A DNA stretch of 64,000 nt from Helichrysum umbraculigerum. Taxonomy: Eukaryota > Streptophyta > Magnoliopsida > Asterales > Asteraceae. How positions within the stretch are numbered: the stretch's first letter is position 1; each line of letters starts with the position of its first letter. Positions 1 through 10,778 of this stretch are shown one piece after another. Location: contig CATIUR010000001.1 of the NCBI GenBank assembly GCA_949592205.1, positions 72,769,559 through 72,833,558 of the forward strand. Direction: 5' to 3'. The translations under genes were made by a program, and so were the position numbers. The notes under the pieces are model-generated. The model worked only from the letters and a program-made list of their open reading frames with translations, was not told where the DNA came from and made no database searches.

Positions 1-820
1 ATCAAAGGAGAGTTGGACACTCTAGAACGAACAAAAGATGATGAGCTCAAGAAGTTTAAGAGTCAAAACATCCATTTTGATTTCGCAATTCTTGTAAGAA
101 TTAAAGAATTAATGGTGGAGGTTTCCTCAAGCTGCATGGAACTGGCATTAAAGGTATTGAGTTATTCATATGTTGATTATGGATTATTGTAACAAATACT
201 GTAAAAGGTGTAACAAAATTAATTTCGAAGGATTTATTAGTATTAGGTCCTTGTAGTAGATGTGTCAAAACCGAGTACTGGGCGGCTTGTCAAACGGGTT
301 CAGGTTAGGTTGCAATTGGACCAACCCAAATAAACTCTTTATCTGTTCCTTTTCTTCCCCTCCTGGATAATCGGATCACAAGATGCTCTCAAAAAGTAAG
401 ACCTTTTAATTGTTTAAATAAAATGGTTTAGCCGTTTAGGGCATTTGTAATCATATGAATACACTTATACACATAAGGAGACTTTTGACTTTTTTAAATT
501 AACCTGTTTGACCCGTTCCCCTTTTAGCCTATATTTTGCATCCCAGTTCGCCCATTAAAAACAAAATATAATCCAAATTAACAACTGGATATGATAAATA
601 TAAACAATGATTTTGTTCTAATTAATTGTAGGAAACGAGATCAAAAGAATACGAAGAAAGTGGGCTAAAAAGTAATACCATGAAAAGTGGTTCAGGTAAA
701 ATCCTTTGGAGGGCCTTTCAGTTTGCTTTTCGGGTCTACACATTTGCAGGTGGACAAGATGATCGGGCCGACTTTTTAACAAGGGAGCTTGCTCAAGAAA
801 TACAGAGCTACCCAGAGTAA
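1..820 (+). CDS. 3' end of a plant-specific gene, two last visible exons (1-153 and 632-820)
   Basis: The gene runs in from before the window. Exon 1-153 is open in frame 1 and ends with the motif SSSCMELALK followed by a GT donor at 154-155. A TAG acceptor at 629-631 opens exon 632-820 in the same phase. It encodes KILWRAFQFAFRVYTFAGGQDDRADFLTRELAQEI in part and stops with TAA at 818-820. The 478-bp intron is AT-rich. The first exon is charged and helical, and the end has an aromatic-rich FAFRVYTFAGG segment. From memory, this ending resembles the C-terminus of plant hydroxyproline-rich or coiled-coil proteins of unknown function. I do not assign a role. Splice phase, codon continuity and the sharp stop make the exon calls strong; the name is open. 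The minus-strand ORF over the second exon is a shadow. Confidence 0.8.
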
Positions 821-1244
821 AATAACTTGTAGTAAGAACCACAATTTTGATCTCAATTATCAATATATAGTTATTACTAGTACTATCCATAGAAAAACAC
901 GGCTTATAACATGAAGTCGAGCCACTAGAGACACTTTGCACAACGTATAAGAAAGCTTTGTGTCGTGGTTAGTGTGAAATGGTTCATACGGAGTTCATGG
1001 TCATCTTGTTATGTACGTATAAGAGCATAATTTTTTGTATTGTAGTGACGCGTCTTCATAATCTATGGGAAGCCAAAATTGATAAATCATACTACACTAA
1101 ATTGATATGATGTCCCTGCTTTAAATTTAAGCAACCAGATCATAAATCACAAAGTATAACAAATTACTAGTTACAAGTTGATAAGATAGTATATGACTAT
1201 ATGTAGTTGATTATTAGTTCCGAAAAAAAAAATAAAAAAATTAA
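821..1244. other. Intergenic, no gene seen
   Basis: AT-rich spacer between the 3' end of the first gene and the tRNA. It presumably holds the 3' UTR of the first gene. I see no ORF or repeat to report, apart from an A-rich run at 1225-1240 that serves the tRNA on the other strand. Confidence 0.6.
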
Positions 1245-1317
1245 TGTTCCTGCCCGGGATCGAACCGGAGACCTTTTGCGTGTAAAGCAAACGTGATAAC
1301 CACTACACCACAGAAAC
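1245..1317 (-). tRNA. tRNA-Val (anticodon UAC)
   Basis: The reverse complement folds into a full cloverleaf. The acceptor arm is GTTTCTG with CAGGAAC. The D arm is GTGTAGTGGTTATCAC. The anticodon stem TTTGC/GCAAA holds the loop TTTACAC with TAC at positions 34-36. The T arm TCCGG-TTCGATC-CCGGG is intact and the discriminator is A; CCA is not encoded, as expected in a nuclear gene. Box A (TGTAGTGGTTATC) and box B (GGTTCGATCCC) are both good. Downstream on the minus strand lies a T-rich run (the plus-strand A runs at 1225-1240), the normal RNA polymerase III terminator. It reads GUA valine codons and looks functional. Confidence 0.93.
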
Positions 1318-1930
1318 TTTTGCTTATTGTCTTATTTCTGATATATTTGAACAAATTTTCCAAATTTTTCCCGTTGAGTGTTCTTTATGTCTTTTCTTTA
1401 TTACTAGTTCAATAGTCTTTTAATTATAATTTATTGAAATGCACTACTTTATTGTATTTTTCTACATAAATATATGCATATTTTACAAGCATTTAGAATA
1501 CATACTAACTCCATTTCAAATTAAGTGTTCAATATCAAATTACACATAATTTGATAAAAGTGTGACCATCACACCGTGAAGCAATAAAATTGCATATTGA
1601 TGGACAATCATTTTGATTGCTTAAATGTTTAAAAGTGAACACTATATTTTAAGACAAACCAAAAAGAGAATTATGTACATTTAATTTAAGCTGAATAGAG
1701 TATAATTTAAAATTTAATTTTAACCTTATTATCTTTTTACGGACGTTATCAAGAGATTAAATGGGGCAATTTACTGTAGTAATTTTACTTTAAACTCTTT
1801 TTAAAGCAAAACTCATCTCACGGGTTATATTTTTCTCTAAAGCTCTGACAATTTCTTAAGAGTTTTCTATACGTATACATTTAGAGCTAATTGATAAATC
1901 AGTGTTTGTAATTTTGTATAGATTTTTAAG

Positions 1931-1969
<39 letters not shown>

Positions 1970-2577
1970 AACTCCATTAGTAGCTTCGGGTTTTTAACTA
2001 GGTGTTCATGATGATCTAGAGTTTTTACAGTGGTGATAGTTTGTGTTGTGGATCTTTGGAACTTGCAAATTTGATTATCAAAATTTTAAATGGCCGGTCT
2101 AAAAGATTAAGAATCTATTCTAAGTCGGAAATAGAATTTCTAAGCCCTCGCAGACGCGAGGGCAAATAAAGACCTCGTTAGAACGTGTAGCCATTTACGT
2201 ACTCATACATCATAAAAGCATTTCGATCTGGTTTTCGGCCCTGACTAGTTTAATTGTGATATCTATCCATTATCTTGAGATTTAGATTTATGATTCATGA
2301 CTTAATGACGCTATTTCATGTGTCCTTACTATCTAAAACTAAAATACTAACATGATTGTGTAGTTTATACGTATACATTTAGGTTTATTTTATTTTCACG
2401 ACTAAAACAAACCGATTTACGCGGTTACTTGAGCCACGCCTTTCCTGCTACCAGTTTATGACAATAACAATAGACAGTCGTAACAAAATCGCAACATTCA
2501 ATTAATGAAGAAAATTACAAATCTTATGAACTATTTGAAAACAAAAGAAATCAACATCAAAACTCAATGATCATATA
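1318..2577. other. Intergenic; weak MITE-like stretch and a (TA)n run
   Basis: No gene is visible. At about 1509-1668 a segment starts with CTCCATTTCAAATTAAGTG and ends with GAACACTATATTTTAAGAC, which is reminiscent of Stowaway-type MITE ends, but the inverted repeat is weak. A (TA)n microsatellite lies at 1935-1967. A short GC-rich word (CCTCGCAGACGCGAGG) at 2146-2161 is self-complementary. Confidence 0.45.
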
Positions 2578-3027
2578 TCACTCAATCTCAATCTTTATAC
2601 CACCAATTATAACATGAACATTATCACACTTTGGCACCAATTTCACCACCACATGTTCATCATCATCTTCAACTCCCAAACCCTCCAACAACTCGCTAAT
2701 TCCGAGTCTCAACTTAGTCTTGATCACCTTTTCACTACTACAATCTTCACCACCATCCCTTTGCTTATGTGGCACTTTCACAAAGCTACCAGCAAACTCG
2801 GTTCTCGCGGCCCCACCACCACTTGTTGCCACATCATCTTCAGCGTTGATGAACACATCAAACTTCACATACTCATCTTTCTTAACTTCTATTCCTTCGA
2901 TCACTAAAACTTCTTCTTGTTCTTTTTCCTTCTCTCTTTCATTTCTCGACGGCCTCGCCACTATTACCGACATCGGTTTGTCTAGATTCATAGGAAAAGT
3001 AGTTGGTATAGTTGATATTTCAGCCAT
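2578..3027 (-). CDS. Stand-alone polyphenol-oxidase C-terminal (KFDV) domain, 149 aa
   Basis: The protein matches only the last third of the PPO encoded at 6950-8716. FPMNLDKPMSVIVARP aligns with FPTNLDKAIKVLVKRP. The motifs LVIEGIEVK, VKFDVF, TEFAGSFV, VPHK, KTKLRLGISEL and GIKIEIE follow in the same order and spacing. This is the KFDV domain that in full-length plant PPOs covers the copper site and is removed on activation. There are no copper-binding histidines, no tyrosinase domain, no DWL domain and no transit peptide, and none can be found upstream on this strand. The ATG (MAEIST) sits about ten residues before homology starts, so the reading frame is complete but short. It is either a truncated duplicate or an expressed lone domain. 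The open frame and the conserved core argue against long neutral decay. Confidence 0.7.
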   Translation of the reverse strand: MAEISTIPTTFPMNLDKPMSVIVARPSRNEREKEKEQEEVLVIEGIEVKKDEYVKFDVFINAEDDVATSGGGAARTEFAGSFVKVPHKQRDGGEDCSSEKVIKTKLRLGISELLEGLGVEDDDEHVVVKLVPKCDNVHVIIGGIKIEIE

Positions 3028-3493
3028 GTTTTTTGGTTGATCGATTATTCTTGTTGGGGTTACCAGGGAATCAAATAGAAATCCAGAGTAAATTTATGCG
3101 TTTTGATCTATCTGCAAAGTAAATCTTTATGATAACCAATTCATTAATATATTATTATCTACCACATGCCATACTTTTTTGTGTAAATTACGTGTGATGT
3201 ACATATCCGAGATTGTAGATTAAAATAACATTTATATCTATTTTATTTATTTATTTGACGGACCATAATGTATCTAGCTAGTTGTTAATTTTATAATTAA
3301 ACTAATATTGTACGTATAGTGTTATTTAGTATTATTATATTAATTTTTGAATACATGAATGTAGCTTTATCTTAGTCGTTATAGCAAGAATATAGTTTTC
3401 GAGATATGAAATCAAAAGGTTCATGACCTATCGCTATGGGAGACATTTAATCATTTATCAGTCTAGAGTTTATGGATTCAAATCTTATAAAAA

Positions 3494-3557
<64 letters not shown>

Positions 3558-4394
3558 GTATACAAATTAAATAATATATATGTCGAGCATGATATGTAGT
3601 GTAGATCGAGTATGGTTGCCTGTTTAAAAAAAAAGATATAAAATATTACGTGCCGTACGACTACTTGGGAAAAGGGCTTTTTGGATGAATAAATATTATG
3701 CCAGAAATAACGTAAAAAAGCCGAGTTTGATACCTTAGTTAACAGATAAAACAAGAGGGATAAAGGTCCGCGCTTTGCTGCGGATAAGATTGCATATCTT
3801 TATTAATGTAATCGTCGTGATAAAAAAAAAAAATTTATATTAGCGTAAGAAATTTTTATATTAGCGTGCAGCTCTAGTCAAATCGCATATATAATATAAT
3901 ATCATCTTTGAGATATGATTTATTGTCTTCAAGTTACCGACATAAAATGTACAGAATATAATGACTATGTAATAAGCTTTATATCACAGTTGAAGACATC
4001 TTAAAATAAAAAAATTTGAACAGGTTTTACAATTGATTAGAAAAATTAAAATGCAAACAAAACGAAAGCTTCAATAGTCATTGACTTGGGAATTTAAGAT
4101 TCATATGAAAAAGACTCGTAAATAATATGTGAATAAGGGTGTGTACACTTTTCGTTATTATTTATAAATAAAGTTATTTATAAGTAACTAATTTTTTTAA
4201 TACAGTAGTGTATAATATTATAAAAATATAATTTTCTTCAATGTTTTTTTTAATAAACTATAAAATTATAAACGTAACCTTTTAACTTTAAATATATTAT
4301 TCAAAATCATGTTGCATCGATAATTATGTTTGTATATTATTATTATTATATATCATTATTACTTTTTAGTTGATTAGTTGAAGACAAAATCTCG
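3028..4394. other. Intergenic; long (AT)n microsatellite
   Basis: No gene is visible; the missing PPO catalytic domain is not here. A (TA)n tract lies at about 3496-3553. The word GGTCCGCGCTTTGCTGCGG at 3765-3783 resembles GC-rich motifs at 32600 and near 62180 and 62510. Confidence 0.55.
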
Positions 4395-4490
4395 AAAAAA
4401 AAAAAGCAAAGGAAGAGGCTCGAACACCAGACCTTCTGGTTACAAACAATTAACAAATCCAGCTAGGCTAGACATTCCTTTTGTTAGGTT
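4395..4490 (-). mobile_element. tRNA-derived SINE head / pol III unit (fragment)
   Basis: Read on the minus strand, TAGCCTAGCTGG (plus 4459-4470) fits the box A consensus exactly. GTTCGAGCC (plus about 4418-4426) fits most of box B. The spacing is about 35 bp. A run of eleven T (plus 4395-4405) follows as a possible terminator. The segment does not fold into a functional tRNA, so a SINE head or tRNA pseudogene is most likely. No target duplication was found. Confidence 0.5.
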
Positions 4491-4947
4491 TTGGTAGACT
4501 TTCAATATATATCAATAGAAATTTAATACAAAATGACTGACATACCCCTTATGAATAGTAGAAAACGACACTCTATATCAAATAAAACGACAACGATGTG
4601 CGCGGCTAATAGTATATTTAGTAATAGTAATACATATAAAAGTTAACACCTCGTTTGTTTAAACTATGGTATTTGGTAAATGATCTTATCCGTTACTTAT
4701 TTGGGTAAAGGTGCATTCTTATTCTTATTCTTATTCTTAATTAAAAGAAAATCTAAAATGTATGAAATCATCCATGACATCATCAAAATTTATTTCATAG
4801 AAAAAAGGGGACACGAAATACTTAATCTTGTATCACGTATGAATCAAATAAAGACTAGCAGTCTTTGTTTTCAAACTCTAGCTCGGGTCGTGAAATTAAT
4901 CAACTACTTTCTTGTTTGAACTTTAGCTCAAGTTTGAATAGTATTGT
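4491..4947. other. Intergenic; short ATTCTT repeat
   Basis: No gene. Several tandem copies of a T-rich hexanucleotide lie at about 4712-4740. Confidence 0.5.
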
Positions 4948-6430
4948 TGTAACACCCCGAATTTCAGGAAATTAATATCGTACACGGATATATTTTTATT
5001 ATGAAATATTATTATGTAAATAACGAGATATAGTGAAAAACGTAAACGGTTTTATCAGTTTCAGACTGTAGGGTTTAAAAAGGGGAATAAAATTAAATTA
5101 CTTATATCTAATATTATACACACATACGTACATAATTCCAGAAAGATTTAGAGAGCGGGAGAAAAAGAGAGGAAAACCTCAGGGACGATTCCTAGCTTCA
5201 ATTCTTCAATCCAATTCATGATTCAAGCTTTAGGGATTCGAATTAATCCTCCTTTCATCATCTTCTAGCTTATGTGTTAAGAGATGTGGAGGCTTATGAA
5301 GATCGATATGGTGAAATCGTCTAAGAGTTTGTGGTTGATGTTTGGCTAGCGACATTTGGATAGAAGGGTTATGAGAAGCTAGTGACATGGATATGGAGCA
5401 TGCTTATGGTTAGAATATGTTTCCTTCTTTTGAATTGTTGTTTTGATGCCCAATTGTGTAAATCGCCCAAACAAAGAGTTTTCGAATTAAATATGTTGGT
5501 AAATATGTAGTAGATGACTTTGAAAGTCAAACAGAGGTATAGTGTCTTGTATATGTGTTTTGAAGGGTATGAAGTCATGCGATTGGTTTGGTTTGGTTAA
5601 AAATGGGTGAAAAGTAAAAAGTGTCGAATTTGATTGGTTGGTTGAATATGGAGTTGACAATTAGTCAACTACATTGAAAGGGTCAAACATGTGTGAAATA
5701 GAGTGTCGTTTGGTTGAAATATGGTTGATTTCTTAAACGGGTCAAAAAGGGGTTAAAATGGGTCTAAAGTGGTCGTATGGTGAAATATGAATGTGTTAGT
5801 GTTATAGAGTGTTTGTCTTATACTTTAAGTGTGTTTTAATGAATCAATGAAGTATGCAAAAAGTTAGAGTCTAAGTACATGTAGTTTGTGAATTGAGTTG
5901 ACACCAAAAAGTAGTCAAAACGACCTCAAATTGGTGACATGTCCAAAATGGTTATTTCTGATAAATTTGAAAAAATGTAAAAAGGCAAAGTTTTATAATG
6001 TTATAGTGGTTGTGTGTGCAAAATTTCAGGTCTTAACTCTTACCGAGTTAAAAGTTATGCGTATTTGAATGTCGGTAGTTTTGAAGAAATATGACAGTTT
6101 TGAGGGTAGCGTTGAGGGCAACGGGGCAGTTTTGAGGGTAGTTTTGAAGGCAAAGAGGCAGTTTTGAGAGGAAAGTGTAAAAATGAAAAACGTTCATTTT
6201 GTTACAGTAAAGGTGTCTGCAAAATTTGGTTGTCTAATTGTTAACGAGCAAAAAGTTGTGCATGTTTAAAAATGACAGTTTTAAGCAAATAGAGGCAGTT
6301 TTGAAAATGAGTAGTTTTGTCCAGATTGTATGTTGGGCAGTTAACTTGCGTAGTCTTGCGTACGTATTAACGTGTTATATTTTAGTTGAGTGTCGGGACC
6401 TAAACAAGAGTATAAGTATAAAAAAAATAA
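4948..6430 (+). mobile_element. Truncated Gypsy LTR (5' part only)
   Basis: It begins TGTAACACCCCGAATTTCAG, the same opening as the other LTRs in this window. A GA-rich stretch (5150-5180) follows, then long non-coding sequence with repeated GGCAGTTTTGAG words at about 6088-6315. No matching LTR end (GGTGTTACA) is found, and the recognisable part fades into an A-rich tract at about 6420-6447. Probably a truncated solo LTR. The ORF at 6238-6618 is not convincing as a gene. Confidence 0.55.
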
Positions 6431-6472
6431 AAATAAAAATAAAAAATTCTCGAGTTTTGGTGCATTTCAATT

Positions 6473-6531
6473 GTGCTCGAATTCGAGATAAACGAAGTAA
6501 TACCGTTCGTGCTCGAATTCGAGATAAACGA
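6473..6531. repeat. Two direct copies of a palindrome-bearing 23-mer
   Basis: GTGCTCGAATTCGAGATAAA is repeated at 6473 and 6509 (36-bp period). Each copy contains the perfect 12-bp palindrome CTCGAATTCGAG. Confidence 0.7.
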
Positions 6532-6699
6532 GATCAAACTCGATCGGCTCGGTTAGTTAACAACCTACATTATGACGATAAGAAATACTTTGACCCGGCC
6601 TTTCATTTTGTGGATTAATAACTCTATTCCTGTACGTTACGTTATGTTCTTATGGGAACGTGGTTGTTCTTTTAGTAATGATCAAAATCATACTCAACC

Positions 6700-6949
6700 C
6701 AAAAGATAGATCTGGTATTAATATTAAAGAGCTACACGAAATTGCTCTAAGTAGAAAGTTTAAATAAACAAATTAAAACACAGCATTTTTTATTGCATAG
6801 CAAAAAGTAGTTTTAATCCATCCGATGATAAGTCAAACAATTAAGCCACAACATTTATCACCAAATAACTTATACTCATAACTTTATTTGAAATTGGAAA
6901 TGATAATTAATCAAACAAATGAAGATATTTTCAATTGTTCGATAATTAA
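6700..6949 (-). promoter_or_regulatory. Probable PPO 3' UTR with polyadenylation signals
   Basis: Downstream of the PPO stop on the minus strand, AATAAA occurs at about plus 6882-6887 and again at about 6788-6793, roughly 65 and 160 bp past the stop. Either could be the poly(A) signal. Confidence 0.4.
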
Positions 6950-8716
6950 TCAATCTTCAAGCTCGATTTTAATACCTTTGATGAAAACTTCATCACCTCC
7001 ATTTCTAGGCACCAATGTCACAAACACATTTTCATCATCTTCAGCATCCAAATCATCCATTAACTCACTTATCCCTAACCTCAACTTTGTTTTCACACTC
7101 TTCCCATGTTTATGCTTATGTGGCACATTCACAAAACTTCCGGCAAACTCCGTTTTATCAGCGGTCGCACTCGTCCCTTCGTCTTCATCATTGACAAACA
7201 CATCAAATTTCACAAACGCATCTCTCTTTACTTCAATCCCTTCTATCACTAGAATCTCTTCTTCTTCATCTTTTTGTTTCTTGCTTCTTGATTTCTTTGG
7301 TCTTTTAACAAGGACTTTGATCGCCTTATCGAGATTCGTTGGGAACACATCTTTGGCAAATCGATGATGTTCATCGGCTCGAGCCGAACCTAGTTTCTTG
7401 ATCTTGCTTAAAACCTTCTTGACACGTGGAGTTGGTTTGCTTTCTATCCATGGGGTTTTTACATCTTGATAAACATAGCCAAGATTCTTGGAATCTACAC
7501 AATCCCTAACCTTAACTCGGACCATCTCCGCGTTTTCATCATAAAACAAAAAAGACGCATCAAGCCAATCCTTATCGGTAAAATCATTCCTTCTTCCTCC
7601 TAAAGTCTTCCAAACTGACCACAATCTATCAACATTTGCATGATGTGCATAGAAAATAGGATCTCTAGCCGCCGAATAAAAGTTACCCATATCTTCCCCA
7701 TTAGGTTGGGTACTATCTCCGGTCCAGATATGAACCGGGCCATGTGGTAGGCTCTCAAGGGAACCCCCACCAGGGTTAGACTCTTCTCCAGCACGATAGG
7801 GGCTACCCATAAAGAGACTGGCAGTCTTTGCAGTAGACACTATTTGTCTATACATAATAGTGAGATTTGTAGACACTTGTTTCGATTTGCTAAGATTTTC
7901 ATTAACCCCATTAAAATCTAGATCAATTACTGAAGGTGGTTGATGTTTAGCATCACGGAAAGCATCATATAATGGCGATTTTTTTTCCGCGTAAATATTA
8001 GGGATTGTCATCCCATCAGGTGAATCCCAATTCCAAAATGGGATTGCGAAATTTGGGTCATTGATTAATTTTCCACAAATTTTTTCGAAAAAATATAAGT
8101 AATGCCTATGGAAAGGTAAAAACAGCCATGAACCATGAACTTGAAGTTCCAAATCGGGGAAACCGACTTGATCGTACGCTCCATCACAATAGGCGCAATG
8201 AACTGCGGCTTGTTGCTTAAAACTACGAGGATCGTCATCTGGGAGAGCTTTCATGAGCTCGATCGCCTTATTAAATTTAGCTATGTAGTCTTTATTGACC
8301 AAATGAGCGGCTGGACGGACACGAGTGGTCCCAGATTGGGGAAGCTTGAAATCAATAATCTTGGAGGCAATTGGAGGACAACAACTCATGGGTTTAGCAC
8401 CTTGTGGTAAGTCAGCCGCACCGCATTTCGTAACATCAGGTGCCACGATTGGATCGGCAAATGCTAGTGAATTTACGCCCAATGCGCCGTAGAGGCCACC
8501 GAGACCTAGCAGCATATTTCTCCGGTCAACTTTGTTGGAGTTGTTTTCTTGATGGTCATTGTTGTCTAGGGTTTTGCATGAAATTGCATGGCGATTTTTG
8601 CGATTTCTTGAAATGGGAATTTGAGATGATTTGAAAGAGAATGAAGAAGAGTAAGTAGAAGAGGAAGAGAAGGTTTTTCCGGTGGTGGCTGATGGTGGTG
8701 GTGCAAGAGATGCCAT
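6950..8716 (-). CDS. PPO: Polyphenol oxidase, chloroplast thylakoid lumen (588 aa, single exon)
   Basis: A type-3 copper enzyme that oxidises o-diphenols (and possibly monophenols) to quinones in wounding, defence and browning. Residues 1-60 are a Ser-rich stromal transit peptide. Residues 61-87 are a thylakoid-transfer signal with twin Arg65-Arg66 and an AFA processing site at 85-87. The tyrosinase domain (about 165-370) has CuA ligands His173, His194 and His203 and the thioether Cys177 (HCAYC). CuB ligands are His325, His329 and His359. Phe346 is in the gate position and Glu321 is at the water-keeper position. Cys98, Cys112, Cys113 and Cys174 suit the two usual disulfides. A DWL domain (about 378-428) and a KFDV domain (about 456-587) complete the normal plant order and length. 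The ATG gives a full transit peptide and there are no introns, as in most eudicot PPOs. All catalytic residues are intact. A lone KFDV paralogue lies about 4 kb downstream on the same strand. Confidence 0.97.
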   Translation of the reverse strand: MASLAPPPSATTGKTFSSSSTYSSSFSFKSSQIPISRNRKNRHAISCKTLDNNDHQENNSNKVDRRNMLLGLGGLYGALGVNSLAFADPIVAPDVTKCGAADLPQGAKPMSCCPPIASKIIDFKLPQSGTTRVRPAAHLVNKDYIAKFNKAIELMKALPDDDPRSFKQQAAVHCAYCDGAYDQVGFPDLELQVHGSWLFLPFHRHYLYFFEKICGKLINDPNFAIPFWNWDSPDGMTIPNIYAEKKSPLYDAFRDAKHQPPSVIDLDFNGVNENLSKSKQVSTNLTIMYRQIVSTAKTASLFMGSPYRAGEESNPGGGSLESLPHGPVHIWTGDSTQPNGEDMGNFYSAARDPIFYAHHANVDRLWSVWKTLGGRRNDFTDKDWLDASFLFYDENAEMVRVKVRDCVDSKNLGYVYQDVKTPWIESKPTPRVKKVLSKIKKLGSARADEHHRFAKDVFPTNLDKAIKVLVKRPKKSRSKKQKDEEEEILVIEGIEVKRDAFVKFDVFVNDEDEGTSATADKTEFAGSFVNVPHKHKHGKSVKTKLRLGISELMDDLDAEDDENVFVTLVPRNGGDEVFIKGIKIELED

Positions 8717-8761
8717 TGTTTTTAGTTGAAGTGTTGGATTGATGATGGCGTGTAAGGTTAT

Positions 8762-8776
8762 ATGTTTATATAATGT
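8762..8776 (-). promoter_or_regulatory. Candidate TATA box of PPO
   Basis: On the minus strand TATATAAA lies about 50 bp before the PPO ATG, leaving room for a short 5' UTR. Judged only by motif and spacing. Confidence 0.5.
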
Positions 8777-9824
8777 ATTGGGGACATGACTTTTTCAAAA
8801 GCGGTTTTGCATGTTTATCAAAGTTGGCAGAAATAAACAAACGCTAAAAAAACAATCAATGGGACAAGTTATAAAATTAGAATATACTCAATCTATCCGT
8901 TATAGAGATAATATAATATAAATTATCATGACTTTAATTATAGCGAAGGTAATTTGTACCACAACAAAAAATAAATTTAATTTGTGCATATCATCCTAAT
9001 TAATCATAAGCAAAAATTACATGGGTTGTCCATGAGGTTCACCTAAAATTTTACTAGGCAGAGTCACATTTAAGATAAGGATGACCGTGATTACGGGTCT
9101 ATTCATTATACAAAATACGAATTTTCTGTAAAAACATTACTACATATATCTTTAATACATTCATTGTTTGTGCTACATGTTTAAAAAAATAGTAACCGTA
9201 CGTGCCTAAGTCAAAGTCGCCAATGTGATTTACCATTTGCGTTGATCAATGATACTATAATTTACACATCAATTTTTTAATATATGAACGTAGTGAACAT
9301 AAATTAACTCAGGATATATATCAATCAAGTTTATATGTATATGATTCAGTTTTCAGTTTTTGGATTAACATATGCATAATTAAACTTTCGATTCATTTTG
9401 AATTTTCCTTTAAACCCGAATTGAATTAATTGAAATCCAAATGTACAATTTCCACATGCACCTATAAATTATTAATTTTAGTATTAATTAAGTACAAAAT
9501 TATATAATTATATAATCATAAGTCAAAGACGGCTACTATAATTCTCATGAAACTTTGAAACCTTATTAATTACGTAATGGATTTGGTTTATTAGGTTGAT
9601 GAAAAGTATTATATTATTTAATAATAATATCAAAAACTTATGGATTAGGTAGATGATTAATGTCAGCAAGGATAAGCATTAGTATTAAGGTCACTTCTAC
9701 GTGGAGTTTATAGAGAAATAACGTCGACAACGTTAACCCATTAGAAGCTATAGTTTATACATAAAGTCTAGAGAAATACTTAAGTTACAAATAAACTTTA
9801 AAAAATAAGTTTACAATTATATGT
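8777..9824. other. PPO upstream region and intergenic spacer
   Basis: AT-rich, with no ORF or clear transposon. It would contain the PPO promoter. I recognise no specific regulatory motif beyond the TATA box. Confidence 0.5.
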
Positions 9825-9834
9825 GTCACCAATA

Positions 9835-10627
9835 GAGTAGAATTCAAATGAGTACATCAATTTTGAGTAAGAATAAGGGAACCAATGATATTGTGACATG
9901 TGTACAAAGAGATCGCTCATATGTAAAAAACTCATTTACCCTCTAACTTAAATATCTCACAAACGACAAATCAAAAAATCATGAAAATTGCACCATTAGA
10001 TTCAGCGTTTGATACTCTTCGATTTGCCGTTCATCAAGGCATACTTTCGACGAATTTTTTTTCCACGTTTTTTGGTGGGTTTTACAAATTAGTAAAACAT
10101 GTGTTAGTGATTGTTTGTACATTTGATTTGTGGTTATGGTTAGGGTTTACGGCTAGGGTTTAGGGTTTAGGATTTATGGTTAGGGTTTAGCAGGGTTTAG
10201 GGTTAGGGTTTAGGTTTTAGCAGGGTTTAGAGTTTTGGGGTTTAGGGGTTAGGGTTTAGGGTTTATGGTTGGGGGTTTGGGGTTTCGTGGCGAAACCCCA
10301 ACCCTAAACCCTAACCCCTAAACCCCAAACCCTAAACCCTAAACGCAACATTTTAACATATGTGTTAGTAATGTGAAACCCACTAAAAAATATGAAAAAA
10401 AAAAAAACCTCATCGAAAGTATGCCTTGAGGGACGGCAAATCGAAGAGGAGAAAACGCTGAATTTAATGGTGCAATTTTCACAATTTTTCGATTTGTCGT
10501 TTGTGAGATAATTGATGTTGGGGTAAATGGGTTTTGTACATGTTGGGCATTCTCTTTGTACACATAGCACAATATCATTGGTTCCCTCATTCTCACACAA
10601 ATTCCTATTCTCATTTGAACTTCACCC
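9835..10627. mobile_element. Foldback (MULE-like) element with telomere-repeat core
   Basis: Two arms of about 300 bp are inverted copies of each other; both contain ACAAACGACAAATC-type and GTATGCCTTGA-type blocks, one the reverse complement of the other. The element is flanked by direct TCACCAATA (9 bp; 10 bp counting a preceding G) at 9825-9834 and 10628-10637, the target size typical of Mutator-like elements. The core is plant telomere-like repeat. No transposase; ORFs over it are artefacts. Confidence 0.75.
10140..10345. repeat. Interstitial TTTAGGG-type repeats, both orientations
   Basis: Degenerate TTTAGGG units run head to tail to about 10285. They then switch to CCCTAAA units up to about 10345. 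They form the centre of the foldback element. Confidence 0.85.
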
Positions 10628-10778
10628 GTCACCAATAAAATGATATATATTTTCTCTTTCTTCTCTCTCTCACTGCTATTTATTTGTGCCAAGCCAATTT
10701 GTAAACTTGTTTTTGTAATTCTAGCATTCCTCCAAAGTCCATACACAGGTTAAGGAAGTTCATATTCATGAGCATTCA

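Noticed and set aside
1509..1668. Stowaway MITE
   Set aside because: End similarity is weak and no TA duplication is certain; kept only as a remark.
2614..3040. Plus-strand ORFs opposite the KFDV gene
   Set aside because: Antisense shadows of the real domain on the minus strand.
3485..3754. 89-codon minus-strand ORF
   Set aside because: Its tail is translated (AT)n; no conservation signal.
10140..10345. A true chromosome end
   Set aside because: Repeats reverse orientation, are short and lie inside a mobile element with a target duplication and sequence on both sides.
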